From: Cercophora sp. LCS_1
Lineage: Eukaryota; Ascomycota; Sordariomycetes; Sordariales; Lasiosphaeriaceae
Length of the DNA: 64,000 bases
Assembly: GCA_036250225.1 (NCBI GenBank)
Contig: JAPZLL010000004.1
Span: forward strand, 1,116,001-1,180,000
Direction of reading: 5' to 3'
The translations under genes and the position numbers were made by a program. The notes beneath the pieces are model-generated. The model made no database searches. It was given only the letters and a program-made list of their open reading frames with translations, and had not been told where the DNA came from. Position 1 is the stretch's first letter, and each line of letters starts with the position of its first letter. Shown in pieces: positions 54,369 through 64,000 of the stretch.

Positions 54369-55875
54369 CTCGATGCGTGGATGCGCTGTCGCAACCGAAC
54401 GGCGCTGTCATCAAGTTGTGGCTCGACACTCAGAGCGCGCGGGCACAGCGAGACGAGAGCCTGGTCATGTAATCATCGTCGCGAAGAGTGTCGGAACTTG
54501 CATCTCGTGGCGGCCTCTGAATGGGCCTAGAGGCCAGGCGGTTGAGCGGGGTAGCGAAGCAACGCCTGGCTGCGGCGCGCAGGTCATGTGACCTCTCCCG
54601 TCCTGGATGCCGGAATTAGGGTGCGTGTTAGGAAGAAGGAGGTTCGAAGGTTTTAGAGAGCGGTGGCTGATGTTGAATGCGTTATTTTGTGATGGGATTC
54701 AAAGTGTCGACACGGCTTTTGGTGGAGTAATCCCATGTCGGGAGACTTCCGCAGACAGCAAAATTGGTAGACTGTGACAGCACTTGGGGGTTGGGCGACA
54801 CACCCGCAGTGGGACACTAGGCGTAGCTACCGTGCGTCTTGCCAAGAGACACAGTGTATTCAGCGTGCTCAGTTGGGAGAGCACTGAGCAAGGTACAAAT
54901 TACCTCCAGGAAAACCTTAGTATTATTGGATTCAGGGCTTTACATTGTTAACTTCCAAGATAGAAGACATCTCAATAGGCCGTGAGGGCGGTAAATGTTG
55001 TGAGTTTGGGTTTGGGATGAGGAAAGGGGATTGACAGAAAGAGCCTGGGTTATTACCACATCAGGATCTATCTATCTGCATGGACCCACAAGAACAGGAT
55101 GGTCACCTCGTATTTGTGTGTGTGTTGGCTGCTGGGTTGAGGCGCATTGCGTCTAGTCTGCCATGTTGAGGGCATTCTCGTCGCCATCGTTAATACTCAG
55201 CCATGTCCATCCGCCCTTGGCCACCATTAGCGGGTGTCGTTCAGGGTGTGACCGCCGCCGTGAGTGAGCCTCTTGGAGTACACCTGGGCCGTGCCATTTG
55301 TGTTCCGGGCTTGGCTTTCTCAAGGCTCCCCAAGAGCCCCACTTTCAGGGTGTCAGCCTGGGGAGCCGGGTGAGCCGGACCCACATGAACCAGACCTAAA
55401 CCTTGGCTCAATGACCATGGTTAAAAAGCCAAGTCATGGCTCACCGCCTTATGGTAGCAGAATCGGCTGCAAACCCCCTGTAACGAAGTTAAACCTATCA
55501 TATGCATGGTTTCTGACATCAAAAGGCAGCTGCCAAATATCTGTCGGTTGGGCAGCGGTCTTGAGTTCGTCACACAAGGCTCTGGCCTGCAGATTCGCCC
55601 CACACACACCGCTATCGAGATGAGGATAATGGAAATTCATCGGCCTTGTCACATTATTTTGCTCAGAATTACACCCTTACCCGTTATGCAACCATCATGC
55701 GCGATGGGGAAAGGAACTCATCAACAAATGGCACTTGGCGAGCCGACGACGACTCTTTGATGTAGAACGCGACCCTGACTTCATGGACCGCTTTTCCATC
55801 ACAGTGGGGGGTCTTGGCTTGTTGAGCACCAGCCGTCACGTCTCGGACATTGTCAAGAACTGCAAAACGGTGGCC
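54369..55875. other. Intergenic 1.5 kb, no gene recognised
   Basis: Upstream of the intact NLR gene. It contains an AT-richer patch near 54890-54960 and GGCTC/GAGCC-rich short motifs near 55330-55445. Short frames show no familiar protein. Confidence 0.45.
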
Positions 55876-56403
55876 TCAACTCCCGTCATTCAGATGGCGC
55901 GCCGTCTGGGTCTCCATCCCTTTGAGAATTCCGTCTGGTAAAGGCGCTTGTAGCAAGTGTAGCGCATAGTCTTCGCCCTCATATTCCATGTCATGGCAGG
56001 CGTACATGATGCCGTCGAGGGGATTTGCCATCTGAACCGCGATCCGGAACATAGTCGCCATCTCAGCATGGTAAAAGGGCTCGACGGAACGAACTATGAT
56101 CCAGAAAAATTCCTCGAGCTTAACAGGAAAGCCCTGAAGTCTTCGATAGAGGTCGTATAGACTGTTGTCGTTCGCGAGCTCTCTCGGAGAAAGTTCGTAA
56201 CCAGCACAACCCATAGGAAAACCCCGCTGGCCCTGTCAACAATCTGCTCGAGCAGGTCCTCGCGGCTGAAAGCCCTTCCGGTTAAGAGCATCTGGTCCCA
56301 GCAGGGGTGTTCTTGAATACGGTTCTCGGCAAAACGCTTGATGTCTCTCCTGGTCAAATCGTGCATATAAAGTTTCCTTGCAGGATCGCTCTCGAAAACT
56401 CCA
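55876..56403 (-). pseudogene. NACHT NLR fragment
   Basis: From about 56403 the minus strand reads the segment that follows the NACHT core in fungal NLRs: LYMHDLTRRDIKRFAENR, then LLEQIVDRASGVFLWVVLVT and FLRE. After a one-base frame change near 56190 it continues NSLYDLYRRLQGFPVKLEEF and SVEPFYHAEMATMFRIAVQ, again typical of the family. The P-loop and N-terminus are absent upstream, and the homology fades before 55900. It is a truncated, frameshifted relic of a third NLR gene, closer to common WD/ankyrin NLR sequences than the two neighbours appear to be. Confidence 0.75.
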
Positions 56404-56889
56404 AGGGCGGCAGCCCAGAACTGTGACCCCCTTGCTCAGTCTGGCTCAGTCTGGCTCGGGCCAAGGTGGCAACCGCTCAGTTCCGGAGAAGAGAAGGGAA
56501 ATTCATGGCTTTGATTTTAGGGTGGTGAACTAGCTGTTTCACGACCTAAATCGACCAACACCCATACTCGTTGTCACGTAACTCTTCACTGCGTTTGATC
56601 AGTCTTAATCAGCTCCAGCCCAGCTTCAGCTAATATCTGCCCATTAAACAGCATGTTAAACTCGATGCGGAAGCGCAGGGGAAGCGGGGCACGGCACTGC
56701 ACCGCAAGCAACTAGCCGTTGCAGTGATCGATTCAACTGCAGGAAGGTGTATAAGACGACAGTGCCGATTTCTACCAAAGATGTTGCTTACAGTCGAAGG
56801 GAAGCTATCTAGGAGTGGTGTGGTGGCCTATTTAGGCCTGTGGACTGCCCCTGTAGCTTATTAAAACCCAGATATTTAACTACTAGGGC
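56404..56889. other. Intergenic, decayed DNA
   Basis: Starts with GGCTCAGTCTGGCTCAGTCT-type short repeats at about 56438-56462. No gene recognised. Confidence 0.45.
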
Positions 56890-57165
56890 AACTCTTTAAC
56901 ATATATGCTGGCTGCTGTGGATCTTTTAGCTAAAGGTACGATGGTTGTAATATACAAGGTGGGTTTTTTACTTAGCAAGGTATCCGCACTACGTAAGGCC
57001 AATAAGGAGCTTAGTAAGAGACGGAGAGTAAAAAAAAAAAACACGTATGCGGCTTGGAGGATCACTTACCGTACAAGAGGCACAGGATCTACTGGATTAG
57101 AAGGCTGTAGATGAGCAGATGTTCCAGAGGGGGGAGCTCCTGAACCGTTGAGGCACAGGATCGCG
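56890..57165 (+). mobile_element. Pogo/Fot-type DNA transposon relic (transposase C-terminus)
   Basis: The frame from 56905 reads AAVDLLAKGTMVVIYKVGFL and SALRKANKELSKRRRVKKK, matching the basic C-terminal end of Fot/pogo transposases (AELRKANEALSKRRRAKK pattern). After a frameshift the match continues on the next frame as RLGGSLTVQEAQDLLD, with an in-frame TAG following. Only this C-terminal stub remains; no catalytic DDE part or terminal inverted repeats were seen. Frameshift, stop and AT-rich surroundings mark it as dead and possibly RIP-affected. Confidence 0.7.
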
Positions 57166-57314
57166 GGCCGTAGTATCTCACACATATCGCCGTAGCCGAC
57201 ATATAAGGACGCATTGCACGCAAATGGTGAACGTAGCCGGCAAATGGAGGAATTGCTTCGCTGAACTAGTTGAGATTACTAGGGCAGATTACCTACCCTC
57301 CAGGCTGGGTTTCC

Positions 57315-58385
57315 TTAACACTTGGACTCTACAACCTTCACCTCTACTTTCTCGCCCTCCCCATACACCGGCACGCACGCCGGCGTGATAACCATAGTAC
57401 GACTCGCTGCCAGATGCGCCGTCCTCCCCGCGGCCTCCCTCTCTACCCACTTAACATCCCCACCACGTCGTTCCCCCTCAGCAGCACCATTAAACGCCAA
57501 AAACGTCGCCAACGCTGAGCTCTTAAACACAGGCGCCCCATGCCGGCGCGTCGATCAGACCGTCCACACAAACAACCCCAAGGACAAAACGATCTCGGAC
57601 AGCAGCAACGCCGGCCACGGCCAGCAGACCGAGATGGACACCGGCGGCGCGAGCATGGTCCCGTTGCCCGAATACGCGTTGACAACCTCGCCGTCTGCTG
57701 CTCCGAGGGACCACATCCCGTTGGTGACGCTGATGGATTACTGATTGACACAGGCGTAGTAGATTACCTCGGCGGCGCGCCAGCGCCATGGTTGGTCTCG
57801 GGTGGCGTTGCTGCCGCGGCGGTAGGTGGCGTTGCCGGCGATGGACCACGCTAGTTTGTATCCGGCCACCTTGGCGGCGGCGAGGTCGGCGTCATCGGCA
57901 AAGGCGATACTCGGGACGCGGGTTAGCGGCGAGCTGTAGAGGGTATAGGAGACGGGCGCGACGAAGCTCTCGCCGCCGTCGTCGGGAAAGGATACGTTTT
58001 GTATGCAAGTGTGCCGTTTAAGCGCAGCGGGTTCTCTTCGACGGTGCTGCTCCAGGCAGTCCAGTTGGCTTGGGTGGAGCAGGGCACGGGGTTTACGCGG
58101 ATACGGTCGGTGATGTCGGCGACCTTGGTGCAGAGCCCGAGGCTCTCGAACGTTTCCCAGGTGCATGTCCCGCTGGGACACGACGGGGTCATCTCGGGAA
58201 TGGTCCCAGCGGGCGAGTGCACCAGGCCAGAATAGATGTCGCCTGCAATGTCGAGCGACCAAGAGCCCATCAGCCCAACCTTGCTGCGGTAGCGCTGGAT
58301 GGCCTGGGCAACGGCGCCAGTTGAACCTGGGCCGGCAGCTGTAGGGACGATTCGCGCCTGGTACAGTCTGGTCTGCACATAAGCA
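57315..58385 (-). pseudogene. DUF3176 membrane protein pseudogene
   Basis: From 58363 the minus strand reads the extracellular part of DUF3176 proteins: SKVGLMGSWSLDIAGDIYSG, PSCPSGTCTWETFESLGLCT, and RVNPVPC. Near 58010 the frame shifts by one and continues NVSFPDDGGESFVAPVSYTL and WRAAEVIYYACVN. A TAA stop then interrupts at 57738-57740, after which the same frame resumes with SVTNGMWSLG and a final transmembrane segment (LLLSEIVLSLGLFVWTVW). The N-terminal transmembrane helices that start normal family members are missing. Three defects (5' truncation, frameshift, stop) make it a pseudogene. DUF3176 proteins are fungal membrane proteins of unknown function. Confidence 0.75.
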
Positions 58386-59445
58386 TCAGGTCGGGTACGG
58401 CAATTTTGACAGATCACCCCTTTTAGCGCTTACGTAATAGAAATGAGGGCAGGTCATCACACAACCGATGCCAAGATCGCAAAACAACGGCGTTTTCTAC
58501 TAGTAAAACACTACTTCCACTATGTAATATACATATCCATATTCCTCTGTTTCCCCTCAGCCTTCTTCTTCAAACTCAAACGGTTAATTCTTACTTGGGT
58601 CCGCCACAGATGCTCCAACCCAGCCAGATTTGTTTCCTCCTATTACTCCTCAAATTGGGTTAATTGTGTAGTGCGGGCTGCAGACTTCGGCATGTGGTTG
58701 TCAAAGGAGCGGGATACGGGGGAGGATAAAAGGCTGTTTCGATGAGGTGAGGTGCATATTGAGACTCCAGGTGTATGTAGAAGCTAGTATTTTGTACGTC
58801 TCGGGAATGTCAAAAGAGACCATGACAAGTTAAAAAGCCCGTCTGCATAGCGAAACCTCTCGAAGTGTCCATGAGGCTACAAGGAACCTGAAGGGGAATG
58901 GTGGGCCTCTAAATGAGAGATCCTGCGCGCACCCACCCGCTTCTGGCAAACACACCCTGAGCCTTAACCCAGGCAAACATTACAGAGTTGGCGCCTGTCA
59001 CCTCAAAATCTTGATTTTAGGTGTAAAATCCAGAATTTCAATGACTCCGTAAAAGACGGCTGTGACATGCTAGGCGGCGCCACAGCCACGGCCACGACAA
59101 AAGCTTCCGCCCCATCATCGGCAACTATCACCAACTTGAACCTTGGTGTTTGGCTGGTTCGTTCAACTTTTTCACTGCGCACGCAGATTTTTAGTGAAAG
59201 ATAGATATCAAAACACTAATCAACACTTTCATCAGCCTTGGTCCATTGCGCGCATTACGTACGTGCATTCCATCGAATCGTGGCGCGGCGCGGGCCGTTG
59301 AGCCGCAGCGTCATTGAAATATTGGATTTCCCAGGCAATACAGCGCTTTCAAAATGACAGACAACCGAAAGCGCCCGAGGAAAGGCTTTAGGGTTATGTA
59401 TGACGGGGTGTGTTTTACTAGAAGTAGGTGGGTGCGCGCAGAACT
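58386..59445. other. Intergenic 1.06 kb, no gene recognised
   Basis: The missing 5' part of the DUF3176 gene is not here. Short frames lack content. Some stretches (about 58500-58620 and 59140-59240) are AT-richer. Confidence 0.45.
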
Positions 59446-60270
59446 TCTCTAATAATTACTATCACAGCACCCCAGTGACCTTCCAGGGACTCAGCTAGCA
59501 TACGGTGGACGAGGACGGGTTGGGGAGCCCCAGTAAAAACTGCGGCTGTAATCCAAGCAGCGGCCCAACTAGAGATCCGATGGATGAAAAGGGTGTGAGA
59601 AGTATCAACCAAGCCGGTAGTAGTGATCCTAGTAGGAATTATATTAGGTAGGTGGCAAGTCTGACGGGGTGCAGTCGCCACCAGCAAAAACAGCCCTTGT
59701 AACTTAAGCTGCTATAAAGACTTAGATACGGAGGTTTCTTATGGTACAAGGAAAATCAACAAGACCAGAAGTTCCAATGTGAGCTGTTGTTCATGTTCGA
59801 ATGCAGCAAATCTACAGGGTGCAAGCAAAATAAACAGGAACAGCAATTGTAACTCGAGCTGTTATTTATATTGGGGTACGGCGTGCGCTGGGGATTACAA
59901 GGCAACGTCCCAAGAACAGCAGTTGTGATCACAACAGAGACTTGACCACAAATGCGGCACTTGTGTAGAATACAAGCATCACTCCAAAGAACGGCAGGAG
60001 CGATACCGGCAGCAGTTCGACCGGAAGTGCGCCAAGTTGGGCGCTCGCATGCAACACGAAGAAGACCGGCGCCGATGATGCGAGCAGCACTTCAGCATAT
60101 GGCGCAAGCACGCTGGGCGTAGCCGGCTGAGATATCGTGAATAGGGACACCTGAAAGAATGCGGCAGGCATAGTTTTCAAAGCCAAAGACACAAGACACA
60201 AAACTCCATATCTTGTTCCATTACTAACTGTGAAAGCCATTGTCAGAAAAAGAAACCACTGAGAGCCCAT
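59446..60270 (-). repeat. Degenerate 75-bp tandem array, about eleven units
   Basis: Read on the minus strand from 60270, sequence recurs every 75 nt. Each unit ends with a variant of CTGCTGTTCTTG, a short spacer and GCTTGCA, and the next begins ACCCC or ATCCC. The clearest copies are units 4-8 (about 60045-59671); units 1-2 and 9-11 are weaker. Because 75 is a multiple of three, an open unit encodes 25 residues. Units 1-5 lie in an open frame (next entry); units 6-9 carry several stops in every frame. Confidence 0.75.
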
Positions 60271-60324
60271 CTTGAGTTGCAAAAGAGCCCAACCTACCCG
60301 CCCACCAAGGCCACCCTGAGCCAT
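59929..60324 (-). pseudogene. ORF of hydrophobic 25-residue repeats, likely truncated
   Basis: A 131-codon frame starting MAQGGLGGRVGWALL and running through the upstream units of the 75-bp array. Each unit is hydrophobic (for example EVLLASSAPVFFVLHA and ELLPVSLLPFFGVMLV), so the product would be a chain of short membrane-type helices. It stops at TGA in the fifth unit. Beyond that, another frame continues the same pattern (LELQLLFLFILLA, LELLVLLIFLV) broken by TAA/TAG codons, so the ORF is probably the surviving part of a longer repeat-encoding gene. I know of no named family; a non-coding satellite that happens to be open is the alternative. Confidence 0.4.
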
Positions 60325-60516
60325 GTTGACAACAAAACCGAACGAAGACACCTCCATCTCCTTCCGCCTTTACTTCCAGTCGTTTTCCGCCCCCTTCCGC
60401 CCTCTCCCGTACCCTTATGGCCCTCTCCCCAGACTTCCCCTCCAACCCTTTCCCTGCCTCCTCTCACCTTTCCTCCTCCTCCAACCCACCACCCACCATC
60501 CATCACAACAAAAAAG

Positions 60517-61273
60517 ATGGATAACATCACCTACATCACCCAACGCGCCACGCGCGCCTCCACCCTCCGCGTCTGCAGCCCAATGTGGCTCCGCTTCGTC
60601 ATCGCCATGGAAGTAGCCGGCTACCAGCGCTACCACGAGAAGATCCAAGCCTTCGTTGGCGCCGCCGACCCGACGCAGCCGGCCACCGAGGAATTCACGC
60701 AGCTCTGGGCCAACTTCAAGCGCACCCGCGCGAGCCTCAAGCGGAACCTGATCGAGCTGATGCGGCAGACCAAGGCTCTGGGCGACTTGTTGACCGCTTC
60801 GCGCACCGCCATGTGGACGACGACCGCCGGAACTTGGTTGGTGTACGTCACGCCCATCCTGCCCACTCTGTGCTTCATTGCGGGAAACAGCTGTTTGAAG
60901 ACAATAAAAACTGACATGATTCCAAAGCCCAATCGCATATCACACCGTCTTTCGGTCAACGCCAATGTCTCCCCGCGGTCCCTCCATGCTCTCGACCTTA
61001 CCGTATGGCCTGGGCAGCATCGTTGGCGCTCTACCGTGGATCCCCGCCATCTGGGGGTTCATCCCGCCGATCCGGCTCGAGGTTTCCGTCTCCCAGATCA
61101 TGGCACTGCATTCCAGCCTCGGCCACTTGCTCATGCTCATTGTCGATAAACGTCCGACCGAGAAGATTGATGCCGCATGCGTCAACAACGACAAAAAGTT
61201 CGAGTGTCTTCCCTGGGAGTTGGTCGAGCACGAGATCCCTACGCTTTCCTTGGATGAGCTCATGTCGATGTAA
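60517..61273 (+). CDS. Hypothetical protein, charged helical N-terminus and hydrophobic C-terminal half
   Basis: Model: exons 60517-60842 and 60928-61273, giving 223 residues. A strongly pyrimidine-rich tract (about 60400-60510) precedes the ATG, as in many fungal promoters. Exon 1 encodes a helical, charged region (FTQLWANFKRTRASLKRNLI); exon 2 encodes hydrophobic sequence (LGSIVGALPWIPAIWGFIPP, MALHSSLGHLLMLIV) and an acidic tail. The intron (GTACGT, CTGAC branch site, AAAG acceptor) was chosen because it is the simplest link between the two frames; the acceptor is unusual and the model is uncertain. No family recognised. Confidence 0.5.
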
Positions 61274-61383
61274 GGGCACATACATGTAGGACATGGTACC
61301 GTCGCGGTAGATCAAGAGATAGGAGCTAACAGGCTTTGGTGGTAGGATTGAGATTGCACAGGAAGAGAGCAGATACAGTCGAG

Positions 61384-63036
61384 TTACCTGACAGGCGTGA
61401 GGTAGACTTTCAACGGTCCCTTGTCCCATAGGTTGAACACTTTTTGCTTGCTCATCCAGTCCAGGCTTTCCTCCGCGATCCGTATGTCAAAGTTCCATAG
61501 CACACGGGTGATGATGAGACGCATTTCGACGTAAGCCAGACTGGCTCGTTGTTAGCGCTGCACTCTGGTGAGGACTTCAAAAAAAAAGAACTTACTTCCT
61601 CCCCAGACAGTTCCTAGCTCCGACATGAAACGGCTGGAAGATATCCTTGTTATCGTCCGCAAAGGCCGGATCCCCAAGCCACCTCTCTGGGTGGAACGAA
61701 AACGGATCCTTGAAATGGTCGTCGTCGTGATAGAGCGCCCAGTGATGCATGGCTACAACAGTCTGCCCTTGTGTCAGCAGGCAAAGCCGTCACCACCAGA
61801 CAGAGAGAGACCACTTACCCCCTCAGGGACAAAGTTCCCAGAAACCACCGCACCTCCCTTGGGTGTGATCCTCGGCAAACCAGCCGGTACAGGCGGATAC
61901 ATCCTCAACCCCTCATCCAGGCAAGCCAGCAGATACGGCAACGCGCTGACACTCTGAAAGCCGATCTCATCCTCCGACTTGAAAGCCCCTCTAATCTCCC
62001 TGGTCAACTTGTCCAGCTTCTCCCTGTTCTTACAAAGCAAATATGTGACCCCAGACAACAGAGTGGCTGTAGTTTCACTCCCTCCAATGATCAAAATGGA
62101 GCTGTTGGCCTGAATCTTTTCCAAACTGAGTCCCCATTCCTCCCTCTTCTTCAAGAGCCCCTCCACCAAGTCCGGTCTCTCCTTGTCTCCCTCCATTCTC
62201 CTCCTCAACTTCTCCATCGTCAACTCCATATGATGCTCCCTCTCCTTGAACAAACTCTTCGGCACCAACTTCATCAAGCCCTCCAATAACCACGGCCACT
62301 GCGCAGCGCTCTGGAAGATGGTGCCCGCCCTCGCGAGCGCGAAGATGGCCTTCACCCAGGGGTGATACGCCGAGTTCTCGAGACACCCGAAGCTCTCACC
62401 AAACGCCAGGTCACCAATCACGTCAAACGTGGTAAAGTTGTACCACGCCATGATGTCCACTGCCTTGCCGCCCTTACTGTTCTCCCTGAGTCGCCGCAGC
62501 AAAAGGTCGATGTAGCCCTTGATGATCGGCTGCTGTTCGCGCATGCTCCGGTCGCTGAAGCCGTGAGCCATGGTGCGGCGGAGTTGGCCGTGTTCGTCGC
62601 GCGGGGCGTTGACGATATCTGTCTCCATGTCGTCAAGGGGCTTGTAGAACTTGAGGTTCTTTTCAAACTCGGGTGCGTTGACGCGGTGGCCCATGATGTC
62701 TTTCCATGCTGCAGCGGAGGAGAAGGCGAGCTCGTCGGGGGCAATGCGGACGACAGGGCCGTAGCGCTTATGAAGGTCGAGCATGTCGAAGGGCAGGGTG
62801 CCACGCGTGTGCCGAAGGACATACCCGAGACGCGTTGCGCGCATGAACAAGGGTCCGGGATAAGAGCGGAGGGGGTGGAGAAAGAGGTTATACAAGATTT
62901 GGAGGGTGATGTAGAGGGCGAGCTGGGCGTGTTAGTCGTGGTGGCTTTGGAGTGGGAGCCGGGACGTGTAGATGGGACTCACCAGCCCTCCGACGAGGGT
63001 GATTGTGTTTCCCATGCTCAGACTTCCAAGCGCCAT
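61384..63036 (-). CDS. Cytochrome P450, CYP65-like (isotrichodermin C-15 hydroxylase-like)
   Basis: Exons are 63036-62983, 62922-61819, 61762-61596 and 61540-61384, giving 493 residues, normal for a microsomal fungal P450. Exon 1 plus the start of exon 2 encode the N-terminal membrane anchor, followed by the Pro-rich hinge (HPLRSYPGP). Motifs: I-helix GGSETTAT, K-helix ExxR (EGLR), PERW, and the haem loop FHVGARNCLG with Cys438. The sequence type matches CYP65 and relatives, often annotated isotrichodermin C-15 hydroxylase; the true substrate is usually another small terpenoid, polyketide or xenobiotic. No backbone biosynthetic enzyme lies nearby, so there is no evidence of a metabolite cluster in the window. 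All catalytic residues are present. Confidence 0.92.
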
Positions 63037-64000
63037 GTTGTGGTGTTGACGGACATCAGCGTCCCGAAAGTTTACGGGAGCGAGGATGTGTGGGAGAGCG
63101 AGCTGCACAGGTTTTATCGGGTCTGGTAAAGGTTGCATCCTCATATAAAACCTGGTGGCGTGTTGAAACGAGTGAAGGATTTGCAATCTTTGGACAGATC
63201 TGAGTGGTCAATTTGGTACGAGTACGAGGTTGTAACGTAGTGATCTTGGGGGGCGGGATTGCGAAGTGCCAGCCGCAGGCAATCCGTGGCACGGGGGCCA
63301 GCCGGGTCGCGTAGCCATGGCGGGGATATACGCGGAAGGTGATAAGACCATCAACCAGACTGGCTCGTTACTCATCTTGCTGTTGTTATAACTTATTCCC
63401 GTAACCTGATGACGCCGAGAGAGCTCCATGCAGGGGATGCCTTCCTTCGTTCTAGGCCGACATCTGTGACGAATGGGCTGGTCCCAAAGCCCAGTTTCAG
63501 CCAAGATGCTAGCAACCGTTGCAAGATGGCGTCGCAGGTGATCGCCCTTGGAAATGGTGGACGAATCGGTAGCGTAGCATCTGGAACCGAAACCGAGGGG
63601 TGGGTCCCCATCCAAGTTCTTGGCTCTTGGGTGTGCCATTTCGCGGCAGACGGCCGGCATGGGGCGATCGGATTGCTGGCCCCCGTGGTTTTCCTGCGTA
63701 GGTATTTGTTTATTGCCCCTAGATGGGGACTGAGAATGGTGGCTGCATCACTCCAGGATCAACGTCGGGCTGAGATGGAGTGGAGGCAACCGTGCTAAGA
63801 ACGGCTCAGCTGGGCCTCATGTGGACGTCCCTTTGGCAGATATTGAACGATATGAATGACGGCGCTGCAACGCCAGCAGGCAACCTTATCTGATGACAAG
63901 CACTGGCGACAAAAGGTCAGGGGAAGGCCCCTTTTCGAAAGGCACGTGACGTGACGTGGTTGCTTGACAGAAAACGGGTGCGAGTTGCAGCGCCGGTGGA
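63037..64000. other. Intergenic to window end
   Basis: Promoter side of the P450 gene, then sequence with overlapping short frames on both strands and no recognised domain. A gene continuing beyond the window cannot be excluded. Confidence 0.45.

Noticed and set aside
61384..63036. Secondary metabolite cluster around the P450
   Set aside because: No polyketide, peptide or terpene synthase, transporter or pathway regulator is nearby.

Overview
The window is nuclear DNA of a filamentous ascomycete, most likely a Sordariomycete. Genes are compact and interrupted by short GT-AG introns, several with recognisable CTAAC/CTGAC branch points. Protein families are typical of Pezizomycotina: HET domain proteins, NACHT NLRs, a Ppo-type dioxygenase-P450 fusion, DUF3292, DUF3237, DUF3176 and a subgroup C chitinase. 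All exon models were derived by hand from splice signals and frame continuity; each multi-exon total given is divisible by three.

Layout, left to right. 1.6-5.2 kb: a linoleate diol synthase-like fusion enzyme. 6.2-9.6 kb: a DUF3292 membrane protein and, divergent by only 93 bp, a phosphomannose isomerase paralogue that has lost its catalytic core. 9.8-13.3 kb: a SET protein with a signal peptide and an unrecognised membrane protein. 14.1-18.5 kb: a MazG-like pyrophosphohydrolase, a secreted GH30 hydrolase, a small tail-anchored protein and a secreted DUF3237 protein. 19.0-25.7 kb: a HET protein followed by housekeeping genes (AP-1 beta adaptin, a 52-residue tail-anchored protein, a HIRIP3-like histone chaperone). 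26.4-26.7 kb: tRNA-like fragments around a 20-bp tandem repeat. 27.6-35.3 kb: a chitin module with a large subgroup C chitinase, a divergent six-LysM protein and a small cysteine-rich secreted protein. 35.8-47.1 kb: two more HET proteins, a HET-like fragment, an alpha/beta-barrel-like protein, a small membrane protein, a secreted cysteine-containing protein and a glycosylasparaginase. 47.8-56.4 kb: NACHT NLR genes, one broken, one intact and one fragment. 56.9-60.3 kb: decayed DNA with a pogo/Fot transposase relic, a DUF3176 pseudogene and a degenerate 75-bp tandem array whose best-preserved units read as hydrophobic 25-residue repeats. 60.5-63.0 kb: an unrecognised gene and a CYP65-like P450.

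Two themes stand out. One is chitin handling and secretion (chitinase, LysM protein, small secreted protein). The other is an allorecognition/immune-type block in which a HET gene and an NLR start head to head and two NLRs meet tail to tail, with decay products on the right. The right half (about 38-60 kb) behaves like a fast-evolving accessory segment; 20.9-25.7 kb is conserved core.
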